Shown: positions 19,952 to 30,418 of the stretch, piece by piece
Layout: every line of letters begins with the position of its first letter
How positions within the stretch are numbered: position 1 is the stretch's first letter
Assembly: GCA_039105265.1 (NCBI GenBank)
Contig: JAPFFF010000018.1
Location: 1,860,001-1,924,000, forward strand
Length of the DNA stretch: 64,000 nt
Direction of reading: 5' to 3'
DNA from: Tritrichomonas musculus
Taxonomy: Eukaryota > Parabasalia > Tritrichomonadida > Tritrichomonadidae
Notes under the pieces: generated by a model
What the model was told of the DNA's origin: nothing
Database searches by the model: none
Seen by the model: the letters and a program-made list of their open reading frames with translations, nothing else
Made by a program: the position numbers and the translations under genes

Positions 19952-22900
19952 ATGACAAATGCAGAATTTTACAACAAAATTAAGAAACAAGCAGCACATA
20001 TGGAAAGTTCATATCCTGAACTATCTCAACATATAACGAGTCAATCACCGTCAAACAAAAAAACATCGCAAGAAAAAAACAAAAAGCTTACTATTCAAAT
20101 GAATCCCAAAGACGAACAGAAAAAACCTTTCTTAAATCCATCAATGATTGTTGAAAGGCCACAAGCTAAAAGTGCCAGTATTATCAGTATAAGCAAAGAA
20201 CGCCCTCCATCAGCCACAATATCATCTTCTTCCATTATTTCAGTTAAGCCTGCGAATAATAAGACCCAAACCGATAGTAACAATAGCTTCAGAATAGAGA
20301 CCCCAAATAAACAAACTAAGATCAAATTGGATCCAGGATTAATTAAATATAGAAGTAAATCTTTAGAAAATGGTCAGCAATTGCAAACTGTAAAAGATAA
20401 TGAAAAAAAAAGTCAACCAGATCAAAAAATTCAATTTCCACCAGGATTTGAGAAAGATAAAAATGATAATAAAGACGCAAACTTTAGCATACCACCAGGC
20501 TTCGATAAGGACAAGAATGATAACAAAGGCGCAAGCTTAAATATGCCTCCAGGATTCGACAAAAACGAAAGTGAAAATAAAGATGCGAGCTTAAATATTC
20601 CGCCTGGATTTGATAAAGACAAAAATGATAATAAGGACGCGAGCTTAAATATGTCTCCAGGATTCGATAAAAACGAAAGCAAAAATAAAGACGCGAGATT
20701 AAATATTCTGCCTGGATTCGATAAAAAAGAAAGTGAAAATAAAAGCGCAAGCTTAAATTTGCCTCCAGGATTCGATAAAACCGAAAGTGAAAATAAAAGC
20801 GCGAGCTTAAGCATGCCACCAGGATTCGATAAAAACGAAAGTGAAAATAAAGGCGCGAGCTTAAATATGCCACCAGGATTCGATAAAGACCAAGATGATA
20901 ATAAAGACACGAGCTTAAATATGCCGCCAGGCTTTTCAAACCAAATAAACGATACAAAGGATTTGGATTCTTCACCTAATCATTCAGGCAAAACTTTTAC
21001 GATTTCACTAATTAAAAACGAAAAAAACAACGAAAAAAGCCAAAGTGTTTCAAAAAATGTAAATTCACTAAGACCAGAACAATTTGTTATTAAAACAACA
21101 AAATCATCAACAACTTCTGACGAAAAAGAAAATAATAAAATTACAATGGAAGATAAAGTAGAGCATAATTCAGATATTAGCGAAATAAAAGATAAAGATA
21201 ATTGCATAGCAGACTTAAAACAAGACAAAGACAACCAAAATATAGACCAACCTGAAATCAAGGAGCAAAGTATAAATTCTAATGAGCTTAACATTTCTTT
21301 TCAAGAAAACAAGCTTGAAGGGTCAATAGAAATAAATATGGGAACAGATGATCTATCTAATGATAGCTACGAACCCAAAGAAGATACCATTTCCAACCAA
21401 TCTGAATCATTAAATCAAATACAACCAAATATCTTCAACCAAGAAGGAAATGAACAATTAGAATTGATACAACAACTTAGAGATAATGAAGATAGTCATC
21501 ATGAAGAGAGTAATCCTGAACTTGGCCATCAGATTCAAGATCAAAACCACCTAGACATCGACAAAGAAAGTCAAAAGAAGCCTAAATTTGAAATCAATGA
21601 ATCTGAACTTCAAGAACCTAAAATGTCTGACATACCTGAACATATTAGGGAACAACTCGATCTTGACTTTGATACTTCAGATATGTCAGATTTTCGATTT
21701 GGCTATGAAGAAGAAGAGGAAGAAGAAGCAGAAGTAAACGCTGAGCTCATCGAAGAAGAGGAAGAAATTGAAAGAAATATTATTCTTCCCTCGCAACTTG
21801 TAGCTCAACCACTTGAAATTGAGAAAAGAACCCCGATTATTACAAACATAAAAATCGAAACAATCGATACAATCAATCCATTTGCAAGTTATGAAGATGT
21901 CGAGAACCAAATAAAAGAAGAAGAAGAAAATAATAATTCCAATTCAAATAAAAGTCAATTTGTCAGTTATGATTCTTCTCGATTTCCTGCTTCTTATGGA
22001 ATTAATGAAAATATGGCTTACGCTTTCAAACAAGATGGAGGTTGGATTAACGTTTTTGATTTAACAACATTAAAATTTCATTGCTTTAAGCAAGATAATT
22101 TAACAGCAATTGCGGCAAAAGACAACTGTATAATTGCATCAGGAAATGAAGAAATCCATTCTTTTAAAATCGGCAAAAAAATTAGTCGTTTGCACAACCG
22201 ATTTGCAGATTTTCATGACGTTACTTCGCTGGTTGCAGATCCTCTTGATCACAATCGATTTTTCTACTTCATAGAGAGCGAGAAAAAACTATATATTCTT
22301 CTTACATTTAATGAAAAAAACAAGAAAAGATTTGTTGCTGACAATGTTTTTTCATTTGATGTGTGCTCTAAGTACTTACTCGTTTTATCTACTAATGATG
22401 GCTTAGTTCATTGCAAAACAAGGAAAGATGGCTCCCTTTTTGATTTATGGCAAAGACCAGTTACTATTAACACAGAACTCAACTGCTATATTACTGATGA
22501 TTATTACATGGAAAAAATCGGAAGCTCTGTCTCTATATTTGAAGCCCAAACGTTAAAGAAAATACAAACTCTTTCACATATTGTACATATTTTCAAAGGT
22601 GGCGGAAATCCTCTCTTCCTTTTATCAAATGGTAGTCTTATTCATTTCAGACAAGTTTATCAATTCCCACGACCAGTTATCTGTGCAGTTGCTAATAAAA
22701 ATTCTGTTATTGCCTGGCATTCTCTGGATAGCGCCCCATTAGCATCAAAAACAAAAAGTCAAGCTATCCAGCAAACAACCTTTAACAAACACCAATTAAA
22801 AGACATGCATACTAAAATCACAAAGAAGACCAGAGAATATTTGAAGGAATTTCCAACAAAACTCACCCAAAAAGTTGAATTATTCAAGGCAATTGATTCT

Positions 22901-23422
22901 GCTTTGGCAAATTCCGGAAAATCAATTGAAAAATTAAATGTTTCATTAAACGAAATGATCGCTAAAGTAAAATCAATGACTCCCAAAACAATTCTAGAAA
23001 GTTGCTTAGAATTTATTGAAAATAAGCAATATGAACAAGGCTTCGAAAATTCATTAATGCTTGAAAAAATAGATTTTAATCAATTCTTGGCAGATAAAAG
23101 AGTTGATTTGATATACAGGTTAATTCGAAATTTGAATGATAATAACGATAATGATAATTCTGAAAAAATTTATTTATCTGACGATTTGTTGACAAGATTA
23201 ACTTCTCAAATAATTGATAATATTGAAATTAGCTCCATTTGGTTAGTTGATAGATTGATTCGCCTTCTTTTGGCTTTGCCTGAAGAAAAGAAGAAAATGG
23301 TTTTACAGTTGAAGAAAGAAAAAGTCCAAACTATTATTCAGGAATATAGTGCTGGTATACAAGAAGAAAATACTCTGAAGAATTTAGAAATATTGAAACA
23401 AATCTTTTCTTCTGTTGATTGA
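19952..23422 (+). CDS. EDC4/Ge-1-like mRNA-decapping scaffold with tandem PPGF motifs
   Basis: The protein has 1156 residues from the ATG at 19952. Residues 1-160 are Lys/Ser/Gln-rich and disordered. Residues 163-328 hold nine 18-residue repeats plus a tenth terminal motif, each opening with PPGF (eight copies), SPGF or LPGF. An acidic low-complexity section follows (about 330-660). Residues about 665-945 show WD40-like beta strands (for example GGWINVFDLTTLKFHCF). The last 180 residues are helical (ILESCLEFIENKQYEQGFENSL, then LTRLTSQIIDNIEISS, then WLVDRLIRLLLALPEE) and fit the C-terminal alpha domain of EDC4/Ge-1, which assembles Dcp1/Dcp2 in P-bodies. PPG-hydrophobic is the ligand motif of Smy2/GIGYF-type GYF domains. 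The EDC4 assignment rests on architecture and C-terminal pattern, not an alignment. Confidence 0.6.
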   Translation: MTNAEFYNKIKKQAAHMESSYPELSQHITSQSPSNKKTSQEKNKKLTIQMNPKDEQKKPFLNPSMIVERPQAKSASIISISKERPPSATISSSSIISVKPANNKTQTDSNNSFRIETPNKQTKIKLDPGLIKYRSKSLENGQQLQTVKDNEKKSQPDQKIQFPPGFEKDKNDNKDANFSIPPGFDKDKNDNKGASLNMPPGFDKNESENKDASLNIPPGFDKDKNDNKDASLNMSPGFDKNESKNKDARLNILPGFDKKESENKSASLNLPPGFDKTESENKSASLSMPPGFDKNESENKGASLNMPPGFDKDQDDNKDTSLNMPPGFSNQINDTKDLDSSPNHSGKTFTISLIKNEKNNEKSQSVSKNVNSLRPEQFVIKTTKSSTTSDEKENNKITMEDKVEHNSDISEIKDKDNCIADLKQDKDNQNIDQPEIKEQSINSNELNISFQENKLEGSIEINMGTDDLSNDSYEPKEDTISNQSESLNQIQPNIFNQEGNEQLELIQQLRDNEDSHHEESNPELGHQIQDQNHLDIDKESQKKPKFEINESELQEPKMSDIPEHIREQLDLDFDTSDMSDFRFGYEEEEEEEAEVNAELIEEEEEIERNIILPSQLVAQPLEIEKRTPIITNIKIETIDTINPFASYEDVENQIKEEEENNNSNSNKSQFVSYDSSRFPASYGINENMAYAFKQDGGWINVFDLTTLKFHCFKQDNLTAIAAKDNCIIASGNEEIHSFKIGKKISRLHNRFADFHDVTSLVADPLDHNRFFYFIESEKKLYILLTFNEKNKKRFVADNVFSFDVCSKYLLVLSTNDGLVHCKTRKDGSLFDLWQRPVTINTELNCYITDDYYMEKIGSSVSIFEAQTLKKIQTLSHIVHIFKGGGNPLFLLSNGSLIHFRQVYQFPRPVICAVANKNSVIAWHSLDSAPLASKTKSQAIQQTTFNKHQLKDMHTKITKKTREYLKEFPTKLTQKVELFKAIDSALANSGKSIEKLNVSLNEMIAKVKSMTPKTILESCLEFIENKQYEQGFENSLMLEKIDFNQFLADKRVDLIYRLIRNLNDNNDNDNSEKIYLSDDLLTRLTSQIIDNIEISSIWLVDRLIRLLLALPEEKKKMVLQLKKEKVQTIIQEYSAGIQEENTLKNLEILKQIFSSVD
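20438..20935 (+). repeat. 54-bp coding minisatellite, nine units plus a terminal motif
   Basis: The unit encodes 18 residues (consensus PPGFDKNESENKDASLNM). Phase is exact: the first PPGF codons start at 20438 and the tenth at 20924, 486 bases or nine units apart. Two sub-types alternate loosely, DKDKNDNK and DKNESENK, which indicates growth by unequal exchange. Antisense open frames over the array are shadows of its regularity. Confidence 0.93.
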
Positions 23423-24069
23423 ATTCAATTTAATTATATATAGATTTATGTATTTTGTTTTTAAAATCATATTTATTCTATTCTTTTTTATTCTTTTCAT
23501 GAATAAAAACGTTTCCATTTATTAAATGTTAGTTATTATTTTTTTTGTTTCATCATATTATTCATTAAAAAAATATTGAATTTAATTGAATACTTATAAA
23601 GACAAATCACATTAATAACTACCTTTCAGTTAAAGATAAACAGGGCATGAGGCCTACATTACAAAATCCATAAAAAAGAAAAATTAATGATTAGGTTTTT
23701 GAAATTTCTTTTTAGATTTCAAATTACAAAATAGGTGTCATGTAATCTTCTCTAGCAGTTAAAGTCAATATTAACCTTGTATCGTACCATAAAAAAATAA
23801 GTCAGGAACTTCTTTGCATTTTTGTAAAAAATAGCACGAGTAACTCATGCTTTTTTTACCTATACAAAGATATCTCACTTTGAACTTTCAATGATTTCGA
23901 TCTTCTGTAATTTCAATTGATATCTTTTTTGTTTTTTCTGGTTAATCACTCATTCTGCATACTCTCAATTATAAATGACTTTATTAAAAATGAAAGCAAA
24001 CCAAGATGAATTCAAATATATATATATATATCTTTATTAACATTCTATTATAAAATATAGATAACAATA
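23423..24069. other. intergenic between convergent genes
   Basis: AT-rich spacer with a TA run at about 24018-24033. No gene or RNA was recognised. Confidence 0.5.
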
Positions 24070-26676
24070 TTATTTGTGACATAAAGGGCATTTAGTTTTG
24101 AGCACTTTGTTAAAATCCCAACAATCCTGGCATGAGTAGTGCCCACAATCCAACTTTACCATCTTTAGAGCACTTTTTGCTTTTTGCTGGCAATGAACGC
24201 ATTGAATTACTTCATTTATCACTTTTGAATCCAAAGACAGTTTATTAACAATATGATTTTTAACAGTCTCCTTTTTCTTTGAGTTTAAAACTGATGTCAG
24301 TGCAATTGAAAGTGAATTATTTGAACTTGAATTCCTAGAAGAATTAGAAGACGAGCTTTTCGATTTGTTTTCAGGTTTTCCTTGATTGAAAAATAAGGTT
24401 AAACTTGCTTTCATTTCTTCTTTGTCAGGCTTTTGCTTTGTATGAGATAAGTTTTTGCTTGATTTTAATTGTAACGGACGAGATGAAATTTGAGACAAGT
24501 CTTCAATTGCTTTAAATTTGGAAGACGAATCTTTTTGAGTTGTATCTTTGAATTCTTTTTTGCTTGATATTGATTTTGGCTGCGGTTTAGTGGAATGCAC
24601 AAAAACTGGACCATCATAAACATCTTGCTTCTCTGAGATTTCTGAATATAAGAAGCCGTTTAATTTCATTTGGTAAAAATATTTTAATTGAAGTATCATT
24701 TCTTCCCACTTTTGAAAGCGACGAATAGATGGCTGAATCCATTTAGATAAGCTCGACTGTAAACCAGGATAACGATCATCAAATAATAAAATTGCAGCGT
24801 AATCATTGACATGACGAATTGCACGACCAATAGATTGATTAACAGCTCTCATTGCACTCTCCATATACCATTTTGAACCAAGACCTTTTCTTTTGCTATC
24901 AAACCATTCTCTTTTAAATTGGATTTTATAATCAGTTAAATTAGGATAAGGAATTCCAACAATACAAACGCATCGAGCAGAGTCATCTGAAAAATCTAAA
25001 CCTTCTGATAGTTTACCTCTGCAAACACCAAGTAGAGCTGCTCCTTTTGGAGCATCTTTATTAAAACCATCAATCACAGACTGTGTTTTCGTATTATCGC
25101 GAGGTTCAATCCAAATTTTTTTATGTGTCACCATTCTCTGAAATTGCGGAGCAAGTTCTTCAAGAAATGAAAACGATGGAAAGAATGTTAAAGCGCCATT
25201 CGGAACAATGTCGTACAATCGTTTTATACTTTCAACTAGTATGTCTTTCATAAATCGATCTTTTCGTTGAGCATGGGTAAATTCAAATTTGGTTGTATTA
25301 TTCCAACCTGCAGTTACGATTCCAACAAATACCTGATCAGAAGAAGCAACATGGCCATTCTCAAGGCGAATTGGAAATTTTTGATCAAACTCTTCTGCAA
25401 ATGAATCTAGTGGGGATAAAGTACCCGAAGTCAAAATAATTGTATAAGGCTGAAGATCAATAATCTGTCTAAAGCCTGGAGCTGGAGTAAAACATAAAAG
25501 TGAAATCGATGGTTGATTTGTCACACTAACACTAAAATAATCGTTAATATATTGCTGGTTAAATACTCGGTCACGTAATGGTTGAAATATATTATCAAAA
25601 AATTTCTGCAAATTTTCGATTGCGGAAACTTCTTGAGGCTCTAACCGAGAGTTAATTCCAATTGATACCTGCAAAACGTTGTCTAAAAGAGCAATTACTG
25701 TTGCTTGATTACTTTCATTTATTCCAGATTTGTCAAGTATTTCAAAAAGAAAATCACTATCTTTTTTTATTGCATAAACAGATTCTTTGTAGGGATTTTT
25801 TTGGAATGATAATAAGTCCTTTAAATCCTCATCTGTTTTTTTTCTATTTTGAACTTCAATATTTAACCGCATAATAAGAGGCGCAACAGTAGCCAAAGTA
25901 GTCGTGTCAATAGATTTTCTCCCACTCATTCCTAAGTCAATTGTAGAATTTTGTAGTCTGAGCAAAGCTTTTGCAGCCAGTTCAATTTGATGGAATTGAA
26001 GATCTGCTGAGAGGAATTCTGAACACTGATCTGGAAAATTGTGCGCTTCATCAAAAACAATTATTGAACCCATAAACATTTCGAGAGGAAGATGCTGGCG
26101 AACGCTTGGATCAACAATATAATTATATGGTGAAAGAATTAAATCAGCTTTATTTGAATTGATTTGCGAGCATAAATAAGGGCATACATTTAACTTCTTT
26201 GCTTCTTCAATAAATTCTTTTAAATCACGACATTCATTAAGAAGTTTAGGGCTTGACGAGGTTACCCTATCTTCATGCGAATAAATGCATTGTTTCTTCT
26301 TTCGAAGATCATAACAGAGACGAGCTTGAACTCCTGGTGGTTTATCTTTGACACGACTTTCCAAACATAATTGTTTCCTAGATGCTATATGTGTAACTGT
26401 AGGTCGAAATCTTGTTTTTTTAAGCTCTTTGATAACATTTGACAATTGCGAGTGAGTTCGAGATGCGTAAACAACTCTTGCTTGTGAACCTATTTTTTCT
26501 CTATATGAAAAAATTGCGCAAAGAAGAGAAAGTGTTTTTCCCGTTCCTGTTGGGGATTCAAGTAACGCAAACTGCCTTGTTTTACATGATTCTATAACTT
26601 TTTGCATAAAATTGATTTGCACATTATAAGGTTTATAAGGAAAATCGACAGGTACATCTTCGATATCATAAGTCAT
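24070..26676 (-). CDS. RTEL1-like iron-sulfur DNA helicase with C-terminal RING
   Basis: The protein has 868 residues from the ATG at 26676. It has the superfamily 2 XPD/FANCJ/RTEL1 layout: Walker A SPTGTGKT (41-48), YASRTHSQLSN (70-80), iron-sulfur cluster cysteines at about 104, 121, 130 and 165, DEAH (209-212), and C-terminal motifs including GKLSEGLDFSDD and QSIGRAIRH. After a Ser/Lys-rich linker (about 690-820) comes a C3HC4 RING-like zinc module in residues 823-868 (CVHC, LDCGHYSCQDC, CPLC). Among this helicase family a C-terminal RING points to RTEL1, which dismantles D-loops, T-loops and G-quadruplexes to protect telomeres and replication forks. A KASLTLFF stretch in the linker resembles a PCNA-binding box with Lys for Gln. 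It is a nuclear protein; XPD is less likely given the tail. Confidence 0.8.
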   Translation of the reverse strand: MTYDIEDVPVDFPYKPYNVQINFMQKVIESCKTRQFALLESPTGTGKTLSLLCAIFSYREKIGSQARVVYASRTHSQLSNVIKELKKTRFRPTVTHIASRKQLCLESRVKDKPPGVQARLCYDLRKKKQCIYSHEDRVTSSSPKLLNECRDLKEFIEEAKKLNVCPYLCSQINSNKADLILSPYNYIVDPSVRQHLPLEMFMGSIIVFDEAHNFPDQCSEFLSADLQFHQIELAAKALLRLQNSTIDLGMSGRKSIDTTTLATVAPLIMRLNIEVQNRKKTDEDLKDLLSFQKNPYKESVYAIKKDSDFLFEILDKSGINESNQATVIALLDNVLQVSIGINSRLEPQEVSAIENLQKFFDNIFQPLRDRVFNQQYINDYFSVSVTNQPSISLLCFTPAPGFRQIIDLQPYTIILTSGTLSPLDSFAEEFDQKFPIRLENGHVASSDQVFVGIVTAGWNNTTKFEFTHAQRKDRFMKDILVESIKRLYDIVPNGALTFFPSFSFLEELAPQFQRMVTHKKIWIEPRDNTKTQSVIDGFNKDAPKGAALLGVCRGKLSEGLDFSDDSARCVCIVGIPYPNLTDYKIQFKREWFDSKRKGLGSKWYMESAMRAVNQSIGRAIRHVNDYAAILLFDDRYPGLQSSLSKWIQPSIRRFQKWEEMILQLKYFYQMKLNGFLYSEISEKQDVYDGPVFVHSTKPQPKSISSKKEFKDTTQKDSSSKFKAIEDLSQISSRPLQLKSSKNLSHTKQKPDKEEMKASLTLFFNQGKPENKSKSSSSNSSRNSSSNNSLSIALTSVLNSKKKETVKNHIVNKLSLDSKVINEVIQCVHCQQKAKSALKMVKLDCGHYSCQDCWDFNKVLKTKCPLCHK

Positions 26677-26869
26677 TAGTTTCCATATAACCTTATTTTT
26701 TTTTTAAACGCCAACAATTCAATTGTTCATAAACTTTTTGTAAAAAAAATCTCAAAAAAATATTTTAAGTTAAGAAAAAATTCAATTGAAATATGTTCTA
26801 TTAAATTCAAAAAGTTTTATTAATAATTTAAAAAATTTTAAAACAAACAAACATAAAATAATATACAAA

Positions 26870-29800
26870 TTAACTCCAATTTTCATTTTGTTCTTGAAGT
26901 AGAGCACTTAGAAGTGCCGAATAACCTTCCAAATCTCTCAATTCTTCTTCTTTATCCGCCTTTTCTCTTTCATATTTTTCAAGTTGCTGAGCAAGATATT
27001 GCCTTTTCTGAAAGTTCTGTCTAGAAAATGCTTCAAGGCTCTGCATTGTTTCTCTTGAATCTTTGAGAAGCAACTTCCACTTATTAAGTCTTCTTTCAAG
27101 TTTCAACTTTTTGATTGATAAATCTTTGTAATTCTTCATTTCGTCTGATTTCTTTAAATTGATGAGAATTTCTCTCTTTTCCTCAAGATCTTCTTCAGCT
27201 TTCTTTAATTTCAATTCAGCTTCTTTTACTCTTCCCGAATATGTATGTACTTGCTGAGAAAGAGTCTGTATTTCCGGCTTCTCTCTCATTGACATGTCTT
27301 CAATATCACGTTCCAAAGACTGTCTCACCTTTATAAGCTCATCAAGCTTTTCTTGCATTTGCTGATTTCGTTCTGTTTGAGTTTCAAGTTCGCCTTGCTT
27401 TTCACGAATTTCAACCTTTAAATTAGAAATCTCATTCAAGATTTCGTTCTTCATTCTCGTTTCTAAATCTTGGTTTTGTTGTTCACTTTCAATATTTTGT
27501 TTTGCTTTTTTAAGATCTTCTTTCACTTTCTTTATTTGCTGATCACGAGTTTCGCCTTCTTGTTTAGCTTGGGTGATGCTTTCATTTACAGCTGTGATTT
27601 GCTTTTGAAGATTTTGAATTTCTTCTTGAAGATCAGAAGCAACAGACATCTCGCTGACTTGACTTTCAAGAAGACGAGTATGAAAATCAATTGTTTCGCC
27701 TGAAACATCAGTTTGAATACCACGACTGTGGTGAGAAAAAAGTGTCAATGATAGATCATGAATTGCATCAGGTAGTGGCGATAATGAAACTGATAATTTA
27801 TCACTCATTGTAAACTTTGGACGTGGCTTGTTCAATTTAGCTTGTAATTCATTCTTCTCACTTAATTTTGATTCAATTTCCTTTTTAAGGGAATCAAGTT
27901 TAGAAAGTGCTTCCTGCTCTCGATCTGATACATTAGAATCGAGACCTTTGAATACTGGATTGATTTCAGCTTCGTTCGTTTGAGCTTCAGCATCAACAAG
28001 TTCAACAGATGGCTTCTTAACCTTTCGACGAACTGATGCAAAAGCACTGATATCTGCTGAACCAGATGGTATAGCTAGATTATTTGGTTTTGTTGGATTT
28101 GTTTTCGATGCTTGACCTTGCTTTTGATTTTCTGTCGAATTGGGGGGTTGAGATGATAATAAAGCTGATGCATTATTTAATACTTTTTGTAGTTGTGACT
28201 GCTTTTTGCTTTGCTGGTGAGAAGATGACTGATTCTTTGCTTGATCTTTGTTATCTGGTTCATTCAAATCGGTATTTATATTCTTAGATGAGTCTGCTGT
28301 TTTGCTGGCTTTCTTTTTAGAATTTGATTTCGATTTAACATCATCTTTATCTTTCTTAGATGGCGATTTATTCCTTTTATGACTTTTCTTAGCACCACCT
28401 CCATGCTTATGCCTTTGCAAAGAGTCAAAAGAGTCTTCATTATCATTGTAATCATTATCAGCATAATTATCATAATGATCACTATAATCATCAATACTTT
28501 TGCTATTTTCTTTATTTGACCGTTTATGACGACGTGAAGATTTTCTTTGTTCATCAGATAGAGTGTCATTATCTTTGTTATTTGAATCGCTGTCATTATC
28601 ACTGGTTTTATATGATTTCTTCTTTCTTCTTGATTCAGAAGCTGCTCTTTTCTTATGCTTTCTTGATTTTTCTTTAGATTTCAAATTATCATTATCTTTT
28701 TGGTCATCATCGATATCGTTTTCATAGCCTGAATCGGAATCAGCATTTTTATGTTTTCTTCTGCGATCTTTATTTGAATGATGTCTTTTTCTTCTAGAAT
28801 GAGATGCATCTAAATCATCGTCACTATTATCATTCTCATCTTCGTTTTCATTTCCCTTTCTATCTTTGTTTCTATTTCTCTTTCTTCTTCTGTTTTTATT
28901 TGCATCAGAATCTTCAGAGTAATCGCTAAGACTTTTATGACTTTGACTTTTTACAGAGGAACTTCGTTTCTTCTTTTTTCTTTTTTCTTTACCTTCATTT
29001 TCTGATTCAGATATGCTATTTGGTTTTTTATGATGAGATTTTTTCTCTTTTTTAGCTTCGTCTTCATTTTTTTCAGAAATAGAGCTATTTTTATCTGAAA
29101 GTGAATCTTTTTTGGCCTCACTTTTCTGCTCTTTATCATCTAGAGATTCATTACCATCTGGATCTTTAGATTTGGCTGATGGCTGATTTTCTATTTTTTC
29201 ATCATTTTGATTTTCTTCCTCTTCCTCTTCTATTTCAATTGATTGATCATTTGTTTTATTCTTCTTATTTGCTTCTTGTTCGTTTTCTTCATCATCAGCA
29301 TATTCACTATTTGTTTGACTAGCACTGTTTAACACTGACATTTGAAGCATTTTGGAAATTTCTTGGGGTGTATTTTGACGTAATGTCTGAATTTCATCGA
29401 GTAACTTATTTTGTTCTTTTTCCTTTTTTTTAATCATTTCTTCCAATGTAGCTTTTTTTTGAGCAACAGTTTTGTCTGTATCAATGAGAATTTGTAAAAG
29501 AGATTTTTCTTGCAATAAATCTGAGTTCGTTTTTTCTAATAATTTTACTTCTTCGAGTAAAAGTGCTCTGGTTTCTAATATTCCAGGATCACCTTCATTA
29601 ATTGAATCTCCTTTCAGTTCTGAAAGCTTTTTCAAAACAGCTTTTTTTTTCTCCTCAAGTTTCTTAAGTTTGTATGCTGCTTGATTGAAATCAGCATCAT
29701 CTAAAAGTGCTTTTCGACATGACTTAATTTGTTTATCGAGATTATCAGCTTTCCTTGAAAGTAGTTGAAATTCTGTTGTTTTTTGCGATATTTGTTGTTC

Positions 29801-30025
29801 AAGAAAAACAATTTCTTCATCAAAATTAGCTAAATCATTTCCAAGAGTTTGATTGTATTCAGTAAGACCATTAAATTTCTGAGCAAGCAACTGATTTTCA
29901 TTATTTAATTTAATATTTTCTGATTGCAAAGAAACAATTTTGGCAGCATATCGATCTACTTTTAACTTCATTGATGTCATTGATTCGGATTCTGTTGTAC
30001 TTCGAGATGTGGACATGCGCGACAT
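26870..30025 (-). CDS. Long coiled-coil protein with charged repetitive centre, unknown function
   Basis: The protein has 1051 residues from the ATG at 30025. Residues about 15-220 form long coiled coils. Residues 230-680 are extremely charged and low in complexity: Glu-rich, then Lys/Arg/Ser/Asp blocks (such as KEKRKKKKRSSS and SRRKRHHSNKDRRRKHK). Residues about 700-1045 return to continuous coiled coil (for example LKKAEEDLEEKREILINLKK). There is no motor, kinase or membrane segment. Such two-rod, charged-hinge proteins occur in cytoskeletal and basal-body structures, and the centre has nuclear-localisation-like clusters. I cannot name an orthologue. It lies 193 bp upstream of the helicase gene on the same strand. 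Confidence 0.6.
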   Translation of the reverse strand: MSRMSTSRSTTESESMTSMKLKVDRYAAKIVSLQSENIKLNNENQLLAQKFNGLTEYNQTLGNDLANFDEEIVFLEQQISQKTTEFQLLSRKADNLDKQIKSCRKALLDDADFNQAAYKLKKLEEKKKAVLKKLSELKGDSINEGDPGILETRALLLEEVKLLEKTNSDLLQEKSLLQILIDTDKTVAQKKATLEEMIKKKEKEQNKLLDEIQTLRQNTPQEISKMLQMSVLNSASQTNSEYADDEENEQEANKKNKTNDQSIEIEEEEEENQNDEKIENQPSAKSKDPDGNESLDDKEQKSEAKKDSLSDKNSSISEKNEDEAKKEKKSHHKKPNSISESENEGKEKRKKKKRSSSVKSQSHKSLSDYSEDSDANKNRRRKRNRNKDRKGNENEDENDNSDDDLDASHSRRKRHHSNKDRRRKHKNADSDSGYENDIDDDQKDNDNLKSKEKSRKHKKRAASESRRKKKSYKTSDNDSDSNNKDNDTLSDEQRKSSRRHKRSNKENSKSIDDYSDHYDNYADNDYNDNEDSFDSLQRHKHGGGAKKSHKRNKSPSKKDKDDVKSKSNSKKKASKTADSSKNINTDLNEPDNKDQAKNQSSSHQQSKKQSQLQKVLNNASALLSSQPPNSTENQKQGQASKTNPTKPNNLAIPSGSADISAFASVRRKVKKPSVELVDAEAQTNEAEINPVFKGLDSNVSDREQEALSKLDSLKKEIESKLSEKNELQAKLNKPRPKFTMSDKLSVSLSPLPDAIHDLSLTLFSHHSRGIQTDVSGETIDFHTRLLESQVSEMSVASDLQEEIQNLQKQITAVNESITQAKQEGETRDQQIKKVKEDLKKAKQNIESEQQNQDLETRMKNEILNEISNLKVEIREKQGELETQTERNQQMQEKLDELIKVRQSLERDIEDMSMREKPEIQTLSQQVHTYSGRVKEAELKLKKAEEDLEEKREILINLKKSDEMKNYKDLSIKKLKLERRLNKWKLLLKDSRETMQSLEAFSRQNFQKRQYLAQQLEKYEREKADKEEELRDLEGYSALLSALLQEQNENWS

Positions 30026-30418
30026 TTTGCAATTGAAATTTTACAAAAATTTTTAACGTTTACAAAATCAAATAGGACATTTAAGAATTCAAAATTGGAT
30101 GATTTGTATTTTGCTTCTTGTTTATATAAATTTACAAAAAAAAAATAAGTTTTTAGATAAATTAAAGATAAATGATTTTAATGTTGAGTGGTATCTATCA
30201 ATTTTTTATGGATTGATGCTAATTAAGGTAGATAATTATTATGGTATAACTTTTTAGACATTAAATAATCATAATTTTGGTTATGATACATCTGGATTTT
30301 AAATATCATGAAGAAAAAAGAAAAGATAATAAAAGTTCAGTAAATTTAATCGAAAAAAAATAATAACATCAACGATGATGATTCATATTTTTCTAAAAAA
30401 AAAATTATTTAAAAATAT
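30026..30418. other. intergenic, nothing recognised
   Basis: AT-rich spacer between two minus-strand genes, including the promoter region of the coiled-coil gene. It contains AACGTTTAC near 30054. Confidence 0.5.

Noticed and set aside
20431..20975. Two overlapping antisense open frames of about 160 codons
   Set aside because: They are frame shadows of the 54-bp in-frame repeat of the EDC4-like gene; repeats without stops give long frames on the other strand.
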